From Pseudomonadales bacterium (GTDB lineage Bacteria > Pseudomonadota > Gammaproteobacteria > Pseudomonadales > Azotimanducaceae), in NCBI GenBank assembly GCA_019090615.1, contig JAHRVQ010000064.1, positions 37,273-101,272 on the forward strand: 64,000 nt of DNA, given 5' to 3'. Below the pieces are notes generated by a model that was given only the letters and a program-made list of their open reading frames with translations, searched no databases and had not been told where the DNA came from. The position numbers were made by a program, and so were the translations under genes. Each line of letters begins with the position of its first letter. Position 1 is the stretch's first letter. Positions 51,626 to 59,319 of the stretch are shown one piece after another.

Positions 51626-52591
51626 ATGCAAGGACAAAAATTACCTGAGCAAAATGTTAGCTATCAGAGCTTTGTGGTAGACAATAGCCGCTGGCAGGGG
51701 TTCAATATGCGCGCTGGGGATATTATTATTTCTACGCCGCCAAAGGCCGGCACGACCTGGACGCAAATGATCTGTGCCCTGTTAGTATTTCAGAAAACCG
51801 ATTTAGGTAAGGGTTTGAGTGAGTTTACGCCCTGGGTTGATGCGAAAACCATCCCCATAGAAGAGGTATTGGCCACCTACGAAGCCCAGACCCATCGGCG
51901 TTTTATTAAAACCCATACGCCACTTGATGGCTTGCCCTACTCGAGCAAGGCCAATTATGTGGTTGTCGGGCGTGATCCCCGCGATGCTTTTCTGTCGATG
52001 GATAATCACCGACAGAACACCAGTCCTGAATGGTTGGCATTAATAGCCAAAAACGCCGCCAATAAAAAAGCCGCTGCAGGCAATGCGGCCAGCGCGAAAA
52101 AACAGACTACAAAAAAGCCAGCTGCAAAACCTGCCGACATTGGTCAGCAATTCGAAACCTGGATTACCGCTGAAGGACCGATGGAAGAAGGCTTTGATCC
52201 GCAGAAGTCCAGCTTATTACATCACCTGCAAAGTTTCTGGGCTTACCGGCATCTGCCGAATATTATTTTTTTACACTATGCCGATATGAAACAAGACCTG
52301 GCCGGCGAAATGCAACGCTTAGCCGATTTTTTACAAATTGAGGTACCTGACGGGCTAATGCCTGAACTGGTGCAAGCCGCCTCCTTTGCCAGTATGAAGC
52401 AGCAGGCAGATATTATGGCGCCGAATGCACATAAAGGTATCTGGAAAGAAAATTCACGGTTCTTCAATAAAGGCGAAATTGGCCAATGGCGCGATGTTTT
52501 TCAACCTGCGCAGATTGATCATTATCGCAAAGTGATGGATAAGCTTGACCCTGAATTTGTTCAATGGGTTGAAAATGGGACATTAAGTTAG
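51626..52591 (+). CDS. Sulfotransferase (PAPS-dependent) with a Lys/Ala-rich insertion
   Basis: A 321-residue cytosolic-type sulfotransferase. PPKAGTTW (38-45) binds the PAPS phosphosulfate, H97 in KTHTPL is the catalytic base, VGRDPRDAFLSMDNH the 3'-phosphate site and FFNKGEIGQWRDVF the terminal binding motif. Residues 143-170 form a Lys/Ala-rich low-complexity insert (NAANKKAAAGNA...PAAKPAD), not usual in the family. It would sulfate or, in reverse, desulfate a hydroxyl of a hydrophobic compound. AAAGGAG precedes the ATG. It lies before the acyl-CoA dehydrogenase set. Confidence 0.95.
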   Translation: MQGQKLPEQNVSYQSFVVDNSRWQGFNMRAGDIIISTPPKAGTTWTQMICALLVFQKTDLGKGLSEFTPWVDAKTIPIEEVLATYEAQTHRRFIKTHTPLDGLPYSSKANYVVVGRDPRDAFLSMDNHRQNTSPEWLALIAKNAANKKAAAGNAASAKKQTTKKPAAKPADIGQQFETWITAEGPMEEGFDPQKSSLLHHLQSFWAYRHLPNIIFLHYADMKQDLAGEMQRLADFLQIEVPDGLMPELVQAASFASMKQQADIMAPNAHKGIWKENSRFFNKGEIGQWRDVFQPAQIDHYRKVMDKLDPEFVQWVENGTLS

Positions 52592-52786
52592 CAATGAACC
52601 TGGTTAAGCCCTCTGGTGCACAAATGTTACTTAAATCAATCGGGATAAAAATGGGCCGAAATTGGGGTAGTTGTTCCGTTGAGGGTTGCGATATATTATT
52701 TGTCGCGTAAACAACAATAAATTAACGCCTGTAAAAAGCTAGATAACCCGCCATTGGCCGGTGGCACAGTCATTAAAGGAAATCTT

Positions 52787-53914
52787 ATGAGATATAGTTT
52801 CACAGACGAACAACAACAATTTCGGGAATTTGTCCGAAAATTTATGGAAGCCAATTCGCCGGCAACGGAAGTTCGCAGGTTAATGGAAACCGACCAGGGT
52901 TATGATCCCGAGGTCTGGAATAATCTTTCTGAATCGCTGGGGCTGGCGGGGATACATATTCCCGAAGCCTATGGCGGGCAGGGGTTTGGACCGGTAGAGC
53001 TGTGTATCGCAGTGGAAGAGATGGGCCGGTCGTTATTATGCGGGCCGTATTTTGGTTCATCGGTACTGGCAACCACTGCCATTTTGAATGCTGGCAGTGA
53101 AGACGATAAACAGCGTCTATTGCCTGATCTTGCGGCGGGTAAAAAATTAGCCGCACTGGCTCTGGCTGAGTCAAGCGGTGAATGGGATGCTGCCAGCATT
53201 GCCTTGACGGCGACTGAAAGTGGCACTGATTATATTTTAAATGGGGCTAAAAATTATGTGATCGATGCCCATTGCGCTGACTTCATTGTGGTTGTTGCAC
53301 GCCTGGCGGGTACCGAGGGTGACGCTGGTATTGGGTTTTTTACGGTTGAAGGGGATGCGGCCGGGTTAGTCAAACGGTCGTTACAAACAATTGATGAAAC
53401 CCGTAAATTATCTGCCCTTGAGTTTGAAGGTGTTACGGCTAAACCGCTAGGTGAAGTGGGTAACGCGGCGGCTGCATTGCAACAATCGCTGGTTTTATCT
53501 TATATTGTGCTGGCCAACGAAATGATTGGTGGCGCGCAGATGTTATTTGAAAGCTCACTCGAATACGCCAAGCTTCGGGTTCAGTTTGGCCGCACCATTG
53601 GTTCTTTTCAGTCCATGAAACATAAAATGGCGGATCTATTGCTTGAAGTCGAGTCTGCCAAATCTACGGTTTATTATGCCGCTGAAGCCGCCGCCGAAGG
53701 CAGCGCAGATCTTAACGCGGTGGCCTCGCTAGCCAAAGCCTGTGCCTCTGATACCTTTGCCCATGTGGCCGCCGAAACCATCCAGATACATGGCGGGGTT
53801 GGTTTTACCTGGGAAAATGACACCCATTTATATTTCAAACGCGCTAAGAGCTCTGAAGTTTTGCTCGGTGGTGCTGAACTTCACCGTGAACTATTCATGC
53901 AGCAGTCTATATAG
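52787..53914 (+). CDS. Acyl-CoA dehydrogenase subunit, FAD half-site with R-x-x-FG motif
   Basis: A 375-residue protein started at the ATG at 52787 (AAAGGA 7 bases upstream); the frame is open to 52754. It keeps the FAD motif RVQFGRTIGSFQSMKHKMAD, but the C-terminus reads FKRAKSSEVLLGGAELHREL and lacks the Y-E-G-T or G-G-T-x-E-I-Q block. The neighbour 20 bases on has the reverse set. Such complementary pairs form alpha2-beta2 enzymes in bacterial steroid side-chain catabolism, each active site being shared. An acyl-CoA with a large ring or branched part is therefore a likely substrate. Confidence 0.93.
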   Translation: MRYSFTDEQQQFREFVRKFMEANSPATEVRRLMETDQGYDPEVWNNLSESLGLAGIHIPEAYGGQGFGPVELCIAVEEMGRSLLCGPYFGSSVLATTAILNAGSEDDKQRLLPDLAAGKKLAALALAESSGEWDAASIALTATESGTDYILNGAKNYVIDAHCADFIVVVARLAGTEGDAGIGFFTVEGDAAGLVKRSLQTIDETRKLSALEFEGVTAKPLGEVGNAAAALQQSLVLSYIVLANEMIGGAQMLFESSLEYAKLRVQFGRTIGSFQSMKHKMADLLLEVESAKSTVYYAAEAAAEGSADLNAVASLAKACASDTFAHVAAETIQIHGGVGFTWENDTHLYFKRAKSSEVLLGGAELHRELFMQQSI

Positions 53915-53934
53915 CTTCGAGCGAGGAAATTAAC

Positions 53935-55191
53935 ATGACAGAAATAACCGAAGAATCGATACGAGAAGAAGTAAAGGCCTGGCTGACAGACAACTGGGAT
54001 GACAACCTGTCGCTAGTAGAATGGCGTGGCAAGTTGGCTGATTCTGGCTGGGGTGTACCTGCATGGCCAAAAGAATGGTTTGGTAAAAATCTAACGGCGG
54101 GGCTGGTTAACGCGGTACAGGAAGAAATTCGTAATTTTGGCGCTATTGGCACTGCCACAGCGGGCGTTCGAATGTTAGCCGCAGCGACTATCCTGGAACA
54201 CGGTACTGAAGCACATAAGGAAAAATACCTGCGCGGCATACTCACCGGTGAAGACAACTGGTGCCAACTCTTCAGTGAGCCAGGCAGTGGTTCTGACCTG
54301 GCTGGATTAACTACGCGGGCGGATTTTAAAGACGACCAGTGGATTATTAATGGTCAAAAAGTCTGGACTACCTCGGCGCACCATGCTGAATATGGTTTGT
54401 TGCTAACCCGCACCGACTGGGACGTACCGAAACATCGCGGCATGACCTTTTTTGTGATCGAAATTAAACAACCAGGGGTAGAAGTAAGACCGTTACGTCA
54501 AATGAATGGTCATGCTTCTTTTAATGAAGTGTTTATGACCGATGCAGTTGTTGCCAAAGATATGATGTTAGGTAATCTTAATCAGGGCTGGGCGGTAGCA
54601 ATGACCACTCTGGCGCATGAACGACGGGGTGCCGATGGTATGCGCCCACAGGGTAGCAGCGATAAAGGCGATGGCAGTATCTTTGCCGAACTTGCAGAGG
54701 AAGTTAAAACAGTACAGGCGCCCTATAAATGGTATCCGCAACGGGCTGGTCGGGCTGATTTGTTGATTGAAAGGGCAAAAGCCACGGGTGCGATTGAAAA
54801 CCCGGTAGTACGCCAGGAAATTGCCAAAGCATTAACTATTAATAAAGCCAATCAATGGACGTCTCGGCGAGCCAGAGAAGCACAAATGTTAGGTCGCCCG
54901 CAAGGCCCAGAAGGGTCGTTGGGGAAGCTTGCCGCCAGTAACCTGGCGCGCGCCTGTTCGAAGGCACATGGGGTGATTACCGGAGCCGATGCAATGCTAA
55001 AATCTGACGATGGCGCTATGGATGGTTTGATCGCTGAGATATTGCTCTCAGTACCAGCACATTCCATTGCCGGTGGTACCGATGAGATACAGCGTAATAT
55101 CATATCGGAGCGGGTATTAGGAATGCCTAAGGAGCCAAGAACAGATATTGATGGTGCCTTCCGCGACGTACCACGAAACGTCGCTAAGTAG
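53935..55191 (+). CDS. Acyl-CoA dehydrogenase subunit, half-site with GGTDEIQ motif
   Basis: A 418-residue partner of the preceding gene. FSEPGSGSDLAGLTTRADF and INGQKVWTTSAHHAEYG are normal beta-domain motifs and the C-terminus has IAGGTDEIQRNIISERVLGM, but the R-x-x-FG-x-x-I-x-x-FQ FAD segment is missing, being replaced by a stretch with KANQWTSRRAREAQMLGR. It resembles the long FadE-type subunits of heteromeric enzymes. GAGGAAATTAAC precedes the ATG, 20 bases after its partner. A strong terminator follows. Confidence 0.93.
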   Translation: MTEITEESIREEVKAWLTDNWDDNLSLVEWRGKLADSGWGVPAWPKEWFGKNLTAGLVNAVQEEIRNFGAIGTATAGVRMLAAATILEHGTEAHKEKYLRGILTGEDNWCQLFSEPGSGSDLAGLTTRADFKDDQWIINGQKVWTTSAHHAEYGLLLTRTDWDVPKHRGMTFFVIEIKQPGVEVRPLRQMNGHASFNEVFMTDAVVAKDMMLGNLNQGWAVAMTTLAHERRGADGMRPQGSSDKGDGSIFAELAEEVKTVQAPYKWYPQRAGRADLLIERAKATGAIENPVVRQEIAKALTINKANQWTSRRAREAQMLGRPQGPEGSLGKLAASNLARACSKAHGVITGADAMLKSDDGAMDGLIAEILLSVPAHSIAGGTDEIQRNIISERVLGMPKEPRTDIDGAFRDVPRNVAK

Positions 55192-55196
55192 TCTAC

Positions 55197-55228
55197 AAAT
55201 GGCCAGCTTTTTATTGCTGGCCATTTTT
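55197..55228 (+). terminator. Rho-independent terminator of the acyl-CoA dehydrogenase pair
   Basis: AAATGGCCAGC at 55197-55207 and GCTGGCCATTT at 55216-55226 form an 11-bp stem with an 8-base loop, followed by Ts. It begins five bases after the stop. Confidence 0.92.
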
Positions 55229-55307
55229 ATTTGGCCTTATGAAATCCTCTCTGACGAACCTGAAAAAACAAAAGACAACCAAAAATTTCTAACAAAAGGA
55301 GTATGTT

Positions 55308-56567
55308 ATGGTGCAACAGGCAGATATTGATGCTAGCAGCAATAAATATCTTAGGGGTAAATACGCGATTGTGGGGGTCGGTGAAACCGGCTATGTGCGT
55401 GGCTCTGGACGCACAACCAAAGCCTTAGGTACCGAGGCCGTGCGCAATGCAATGCAGGATGCAGGCTTAAAAGCCGGCGATGTTGATGGCATGCTGTCCT
55501 ACAGTTTTAATGATTCTACCTTTTCGCCAACGGTTGCGGGTGAGCTAGGGATCCGGCCCAATTTTTATATGGATGTTTATGGTGGTGGCTCAAGTATTGA
55601 GGCCTTGATCGGCATAGCCATCGGTGTAATAGAAGCTGGCATGTGTAAGACAGTTGCTATCTACCGCGCTATGAACGGTTATAGTCAGGTACGCATTGGT
55701 GGCACCGGTGGCAAAGGTGCTGTGGCACCCTTAAGTGGTGAATCAATTTTTACCCGTGGATATGGTCTGATGAGTGCTGGGCAGATGTTTTGTCAGTCCT
55801 TTATGCGCCATATGTACGATTATGGTACTACCCCAGAGCAGGTAGCTGCGGTTAAAGCCATTCATTCAGAACATGCATCCAATAATCCCAAGGCTTATTA
55901 TAATAAGCGTGTCAGCGTGGAAGATGTAATCAACTCACGTATGATCGTAAAACCTCTGCACCTGTTAGATTGCTGCGTGGAAACCGATAATGGTGTTGCC
56001 ATTATTGTTACCAGCATTGACCGAGCAAAAGATTGCAAACACCCACCGGCGGTGATCCAGTCGGTGGTTGGCCGCTGTTGTAAGCCCCGTGCTGATATGC
56101 ACTATCAATCCGGTCCCATCTCTACTGTGGCTGGCCATTACGGTAAACAAATTCTCTGGCCGAATGCGGGTCTTGGCCCAGAAGATGTTGATGTGACTGG
56201 CTCCTACGACGCTTTTACCTTTACTACCATGCTGCAACTAGAGGATTATGGTTTTTGTGAGAAGGGCGAAGGCGGCGATTATGTATCAAACGGCACCATG
56301 CGGTTAGGCGGTGCCAGACCCAACAATACCAGTGGCGGGCATCTCTGTGAAGGTTATACCCATGGTATTAATATGGTGATTGAAAACGTCCGTCAGCTAC
56401 GCCACGACGTGGATGACTTCTGCCCTGTTGGCGCTGATGGTAAACGCCAGCATACCTATGATTATAGTGAAGGGGGCTGTCGTCAGGTGAAAAATGTTGA
56501 AGTAACTGCCAATCTTGGCTGGGCTACACCAGGTCAGGGTTCTGCCATGATCATGGCGAAAAACTAG
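55308..56567 (+). CDS. Thiolase-like / lipid-transfer (SCP-x-type) protein without the thiolase cysteine
   Basis: A 419-residue thiolase-fold protein. YAIVGVGETGYVRGSGRT and DVDGMLSYS are normal for the SCP-x branch. Where thiolases have their nucleophilic Cys (about residue 90) it reads MDVYGGGSSIEALIG, and the GHP motif near the end is NTSGGHLCEGYTHGINMVIE, with Tyr in place of His. The same changes are known from Ltp-type retro-aldolases of steroid side-chain breakdown, which need a DUF35 partner. Such a partner begins 13 bases after its stop, so aldol cleavage is likelier than thiolysis. AAGGAG precedes the ATG. Confidence 0.92.
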   Translation: MVQQADIDASSNKYLRGKYAIVGVGETGYVRGSGRTTKALGTEAVRNAMQDAGLKAGDVDGMLSYSFNDSTFSPTVAGELGIRPNFYMDVYGGGSSIEALIGIAIGVIEAGMCKTVAIYRAMNGYSQVRIGGTGGKGAVAPLSGESIFTRGYGLMSAGQMFCQSFMRHMYDYGTTPEQVAAVKAIHSEHASNNPKAYYNKRVSVEDVINSRMIVKPLHLLDCCVETDNGVAIIVTSIDRAKDCKHPPAVIQSVVGRCCKPRADMHYQSGPISTVAGHYGKQILWPNAGLGPEDVDVTGSYDAFTFTTMLQLEDYGFCEKGEGGDYVSNGTMRLGGARPNNTSGGHLCEGYTHGINMVIENVRQLRHDVDDFCPVGADGKRQHTYDYSEGGCRQVKNVEVTANLGWATPGQGSAMIMAKN

Positions 56568-56580
56568 GAGGATTATGACG

Positions 56581-57102
56581 ATGACATTTCCCAATGAATA
56601 TCTTGGTATGCCCGTCAAAGTTGGCGAGTTAGACCATGAGAATAGAGAATTTTATAGCTACTGCGCCAAGCATGATCTGCATTTGCAAAAATGTAACGAT
56701 TGCGACCTGTTGCGTTATCCTGCAACGACGGCCTGTCCTTTTTGTTCCAGCCCAGATGCAACCTGGACTTCGGTAGAGGGTAAAGGTACGTTGTATTCCT
56801 ATGGCGAAGTACATCATGCCATCCAGGGTGCATTCAGGAAACATACCCCTTATATGCTGCTGCTGGTTGAGCTGGATACCCAAAAGGGCCAGCCTGGCGA
56901 ATTTGATGGCATCCGCATGACTTCTAATCTGGTGACCGCTGAGGGTGAATTAGCACCGCCAGAGCTGGTTAAACAGGTAGGTATTGGTACCCGACTAAAA
57001 ATAATATACAAAGATGTCGATGAAAATGTATCTATTCCGTTGTTTGCCATTGATGAGGATGCTGAACAACCTGAAAAACCCTGGCGTTATGCTATCGAGT
57101 AA
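56581..57102 (+). CDS. OB-fold protein with zinc ribbon (DUF35-type), partner of the thiolase-like protein
   Basis: A 173-residue protein. LQKCNDCDLLRYPATTACPFC is the four-cysteine rubredoxin-like zinc ribbon and TSVEGKGTLYSYGEVHHAIQ opens the OB fold. Proteins of this type bind thiolase-like partners and, in ChsH2-Ltp2, are required for aldol cleavage of acyl-CoA intermediates. An ATG at 56575 is in frame, but AGGAGG ends only 3 bases before it; the ATG at 56581 is 9 bases away, so I chose that. AGGAGG overlaps the stop of the thiolase-like gene, a coupled pair. Confidence 0.92.
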   Translation: MTFPNEYLGMPVKVGELDHENREFYSYCAKHDLHLQKCNDCDLLRYPATTACPFCSSPDATWTSVEGKGTLYSYGEVHHAIQGAFRKHTPYMLLLVELDTQKGQPGEFDGIRMTSNLVTAEGELAPPELVKQVGIGTRLKIIYKDVDENVSIPLFAIDEDAEQPEKPWRYAIE

Positions 57103-57176
57103 AATTTGCTAAACTCGTTGCGATAAAACTCGTAGCTAAGTGAATCTAGCTATGAGTACGCTCCATACGTTGTGTG

Positions 57177-57251
57177 GTTTATAAGAAAGCACAGTGTAGT
57201 TTATAAGAAAGCACTATACGTTGGTTTTTCAATTTTGCTAAGCCAACGTAT
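57177..57251. repeat. 22-bp duplication and hairpin after the OB-fold gene
   Basis: GTTTATAAGAAAGCAC is repeated at 57177-57192 and 57199-57214. Then ATACGTTGG (57216-57224) pairs with CCAACGTAT (57243-57251), a 9-bp hairpin with a T-run in its loop. A third copy of CATACGTTG lies at 57164. An earlier hairpin, ACTCGTAGCTA/TAGCTATGAGT, stands at 57128-57157. Confidence 0.7.
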
Positions 57252-57340
57252 GGCATCATTTGATCCAAGACTAAATCCGTAACCAAATTAACGAGAGTAT
57301 TCAGAAAGGTCAGGTTACTTTCTGGTAGTAGGAGTTCTAA

Positions 57341-58549
57341 ATGACAGATAATGAGGCGTTCAGAGCCGAAACCAGGACATGGCTTGAGGCCAATTGCCCG
57401 CAATCCATCCGTGGCGTGCGGTTTGGTATAGAAACCAGTCACGAGGTTTATAAAACCAAAGATGGCAAGGCCTGGCTTGATGCCATGGCAAGCCGTGGCT
57501 GGACCGCACCCACCTGGCCAAAAAAATATACCGGTGGTGGTCTAAATCACGCTCAGGCGACGATTCTCGGTCAGGAATTAAAACGTATTAATGCCGGTAC
57601 GCCGGGTGGTGGTATGGGCATGATTATGATTGGCCCTACCTTGCTGGAATTTGGTACCGAAGAACAGAAACAGCGCCATATCCCAAAAATTGTTAGCGGC
57701 GAAGTGGTCTGGTGTCAGGGTTATAGTGAGCCAGGTGCGGGATCTGATCTTGCATCGGTACAGACCAAAGCCGTTATTGACGGTGATCGGTTTGTGATTA
57801 ATGGCCAGAAAATCTGGACCTCCATGGCGCAAATAGCTGACTGGATGTTCGCGCTGGTAAGAACAGACCCCGATGCATCCAAACATGATGGCATTAGTTT
57901 TGTACTTCTGGATATGCATCAGCCGGGTGTAAGCATTAAGCCCATTCGACTGATATCAGGTTCGTCACCCTTTTGCGAAACATTTTTTGATGATGCTATC
58001 GCCCAACGAGACAATCTGGTGGGTGAGCTGAATAAAGGCTGGACCGTTGCCAAACGTTTGTTGCAATTTGAGCGTTCCAGTATTGGCGGTATGTCCAGTG
58101 GTGATGGCAAAAAGAAATCGGCCGATAAAAAAGCCGCTGCCAAACCTGTGAATGAATTTGCCAGCCTGGCGAAAACCTATATCGGTGAAATAGACGGTAA
58201 AATATCAGATCCTGAAACACGTGATGAAATATTGCGCCATGTAATGAAAGATCGTGCTTTTAAACTCACCACCAAACGTGTGGGCGAAGAAGCGCGGGCC
58301 GGTATGGATGCCGGTGATACTGCCACCATATTTAAGCTGGTGGGCTCCTATATACAACAGGATTCATCTTCGCTTAAGGGCCGCCTGATGGGTACCCAGG
58401 GTGTTGGCTGGGAAGGACCAGGGTTTGAAAAAAATGAGTTGGTGATGACCAAATTATGGTTGGCAAATCGTGCCACCTCAATTTATGGCGGCACTAATGA
58501 AGTACAAATGAATATCATTGCTAAACGGGTGCTGCAACTGCCTGAATAG
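57341..58549 (+). CDS. Acyl-CoA dehydrogenase subunit (FadE type), GGTNEVQ half-site
   Basis: A 402-residue protein of the same kind as the 53935 subunit: SEPGAGSDLASVQTKAVIDG, INGQKIWTSMAQIADWMFAL and a C-terminal SIYGGTNEVQMNIIAKRVLQL, but no R-x-x-FG...FQ segment. It may pair with the 52787 subunit or with one outside the window. A Lys/Ala-rich loop (GDGKKKSADKKAAAKPVNEF, about residues 248-267) sits where the 53935 protein has only a short polar loop; it shares 16 bases with the insert in the sulfotransferase gene. AGGAG precedes the ATG. Strong terminator after it. Confidence 0.92.
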   Translation: MTDNEAFRAETRTWLEANCPQSIRGVRFGIETSHEVYKTKDGKAWLDAMASRGWTAPTWPKKYTGGGLNHAQATILGQELKRINAGTPGGGMGMIMIGPTLLEFGTEEQKQRHIPKIVSGEVVWCQGYSEPGAGSDLASVQTKAVIDGDRFVINGQKIWTSMAQIADWMFALVRTDPDASKHDGISFVLLDMHQPGVSIKPIRLISGSSPFCETFFDDAIAQRDNLVGELNKGWTVAKRLLQFERSSIGGMSSGDGKKKSADKKAAAKPVNEFASLAKTYIGEIDGKISDPETRDEILRHVMKDRAFKLTTKRVGEEARAGMDAGDTATIFKLVGSYIQQDSSSLKGRLMGTQGVGWEGPGFEKNELVMTKLWLANRATSIYGGTNEVQMNIIAKRVLQLPE

Positions 58550-58614
58550 ATCTGAGCAGCGGTTGAGCAGGCTTGTACATTGTGTAAATTGTGTACGTTG
58601 GCCTGCTATTCACC

Positions 58615-58651
58615 GTATATAAAGCTGGCAGATGTAGCCAGCTTTATATAC
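58615..58651. terminator. Strong hairpin between convergent genes
   Basis: GTATATAAAGCTGGC at 58615-58629 pairs perfectly over 15 bp with GCCAGCTTTATATAC at 58637-58651, loop of 7. TTTT follows closely on the plus strand. It ends the acyl-CoA dehydrogenase transcript and probably also the minus-strand OB-fold transcript. Confidence 0.85.
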
Positions 58652-58744
58652 CTTTTGATAGCTTCAGGTCGCCAGGCCTAGGCCGGCGCTGCTTAACAAC
58701 AGATTAACAACTGCTTAACCGCTCATTAACCGGCTAACCATTAA

Positions 58745-59176
58745 TTAACTGATCACTTCCCATTGTGGTATTTTTAGCGTCACCTTAGCTTGCTCATCTT
58801 CAATTACCTCAAACACAGCACGCACTTTTTGCCCCACAGCAACCTTGTCTGCATCAATGTTAGTGGCGTTGCCGATGATCCTGATTGCGGGATAATCAGT
58901 CAGGCTGACCAGAATGACAGCATAGGGCACCCGTTCCTGTAACGAATTGGGAATAGGATGCTCAACCACCGTATGGCTGAAAATAGTCCCTTCACCTGAA
59001 CAGCTACGCCAGTCAAAAACAATGCCCTGGCATTGATGACAGACTTCTTCTGGCGGATGTTGCACCTGTCCGCAAGCTTCACATTGTTGTATTTTAATCT
59101 CACCCGAGGTAAAAAATTCTCGGTTTTGGTCATTAATTGCGGGTAGTACCCACCAGTCTGGCATGTAACGTTGCAT
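58745..59176 (-). CDS. OB-fold protein with zinc ribbon (DUF35-type)
   Basis: A 143-residue protein with the zinc ribbon IQQCEACGQVQHPPEEVCHQC and the OB fold from SGEGTIFSHTVVEHPIP on. It is shorter than the 56581 protein, 30 residues fewer, mostly in loops. It follows the thiolase-like gene at 59320-60477 on the same strand (143 bases apart) and is its likely partner, a second set of the same kind in the opposite direction. GAGGAAAATCAA precedes the ATG. Confidence 0.92.
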   Translation of the reverse strand: MQRYMPDWWVLPAINDQNREFFTSGEIKIQQCEACGQVQHPPEEVCHQCQGIVFDWRSCSGEGTIFSHTVVEHPIPNSLQERVPYAVILVSLTDYPAIRIIGNATNIDADKVAVGQKVRAVFEVIEDEQAKVTLKIPQWEVIS

Positions 59177-59319
59177 TTGATTTTCCTCGTATTGTTATGG
59201 CCCGCAGAAGCTGAATTGGCCATAACAGTGCCCTGTTAATAGTATTCGGTTTAGCTATGATCTGGCTTTTTAAGTGCTATTACGGGTTTATCCGATTTTG
59301 CCCCTTTGCCCCTTGTCCC

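Noticed and set aside
55148..55330. Plus-strand frame of 60 codons with a hydrophobic stretch after the acyl-CoA dehydrogenase
   Set aside because: It overlaps the dehydrogenase end, the terminator hairpin and the start of the thiolase-like gene; the hydrophobic part is the translated hairpin.
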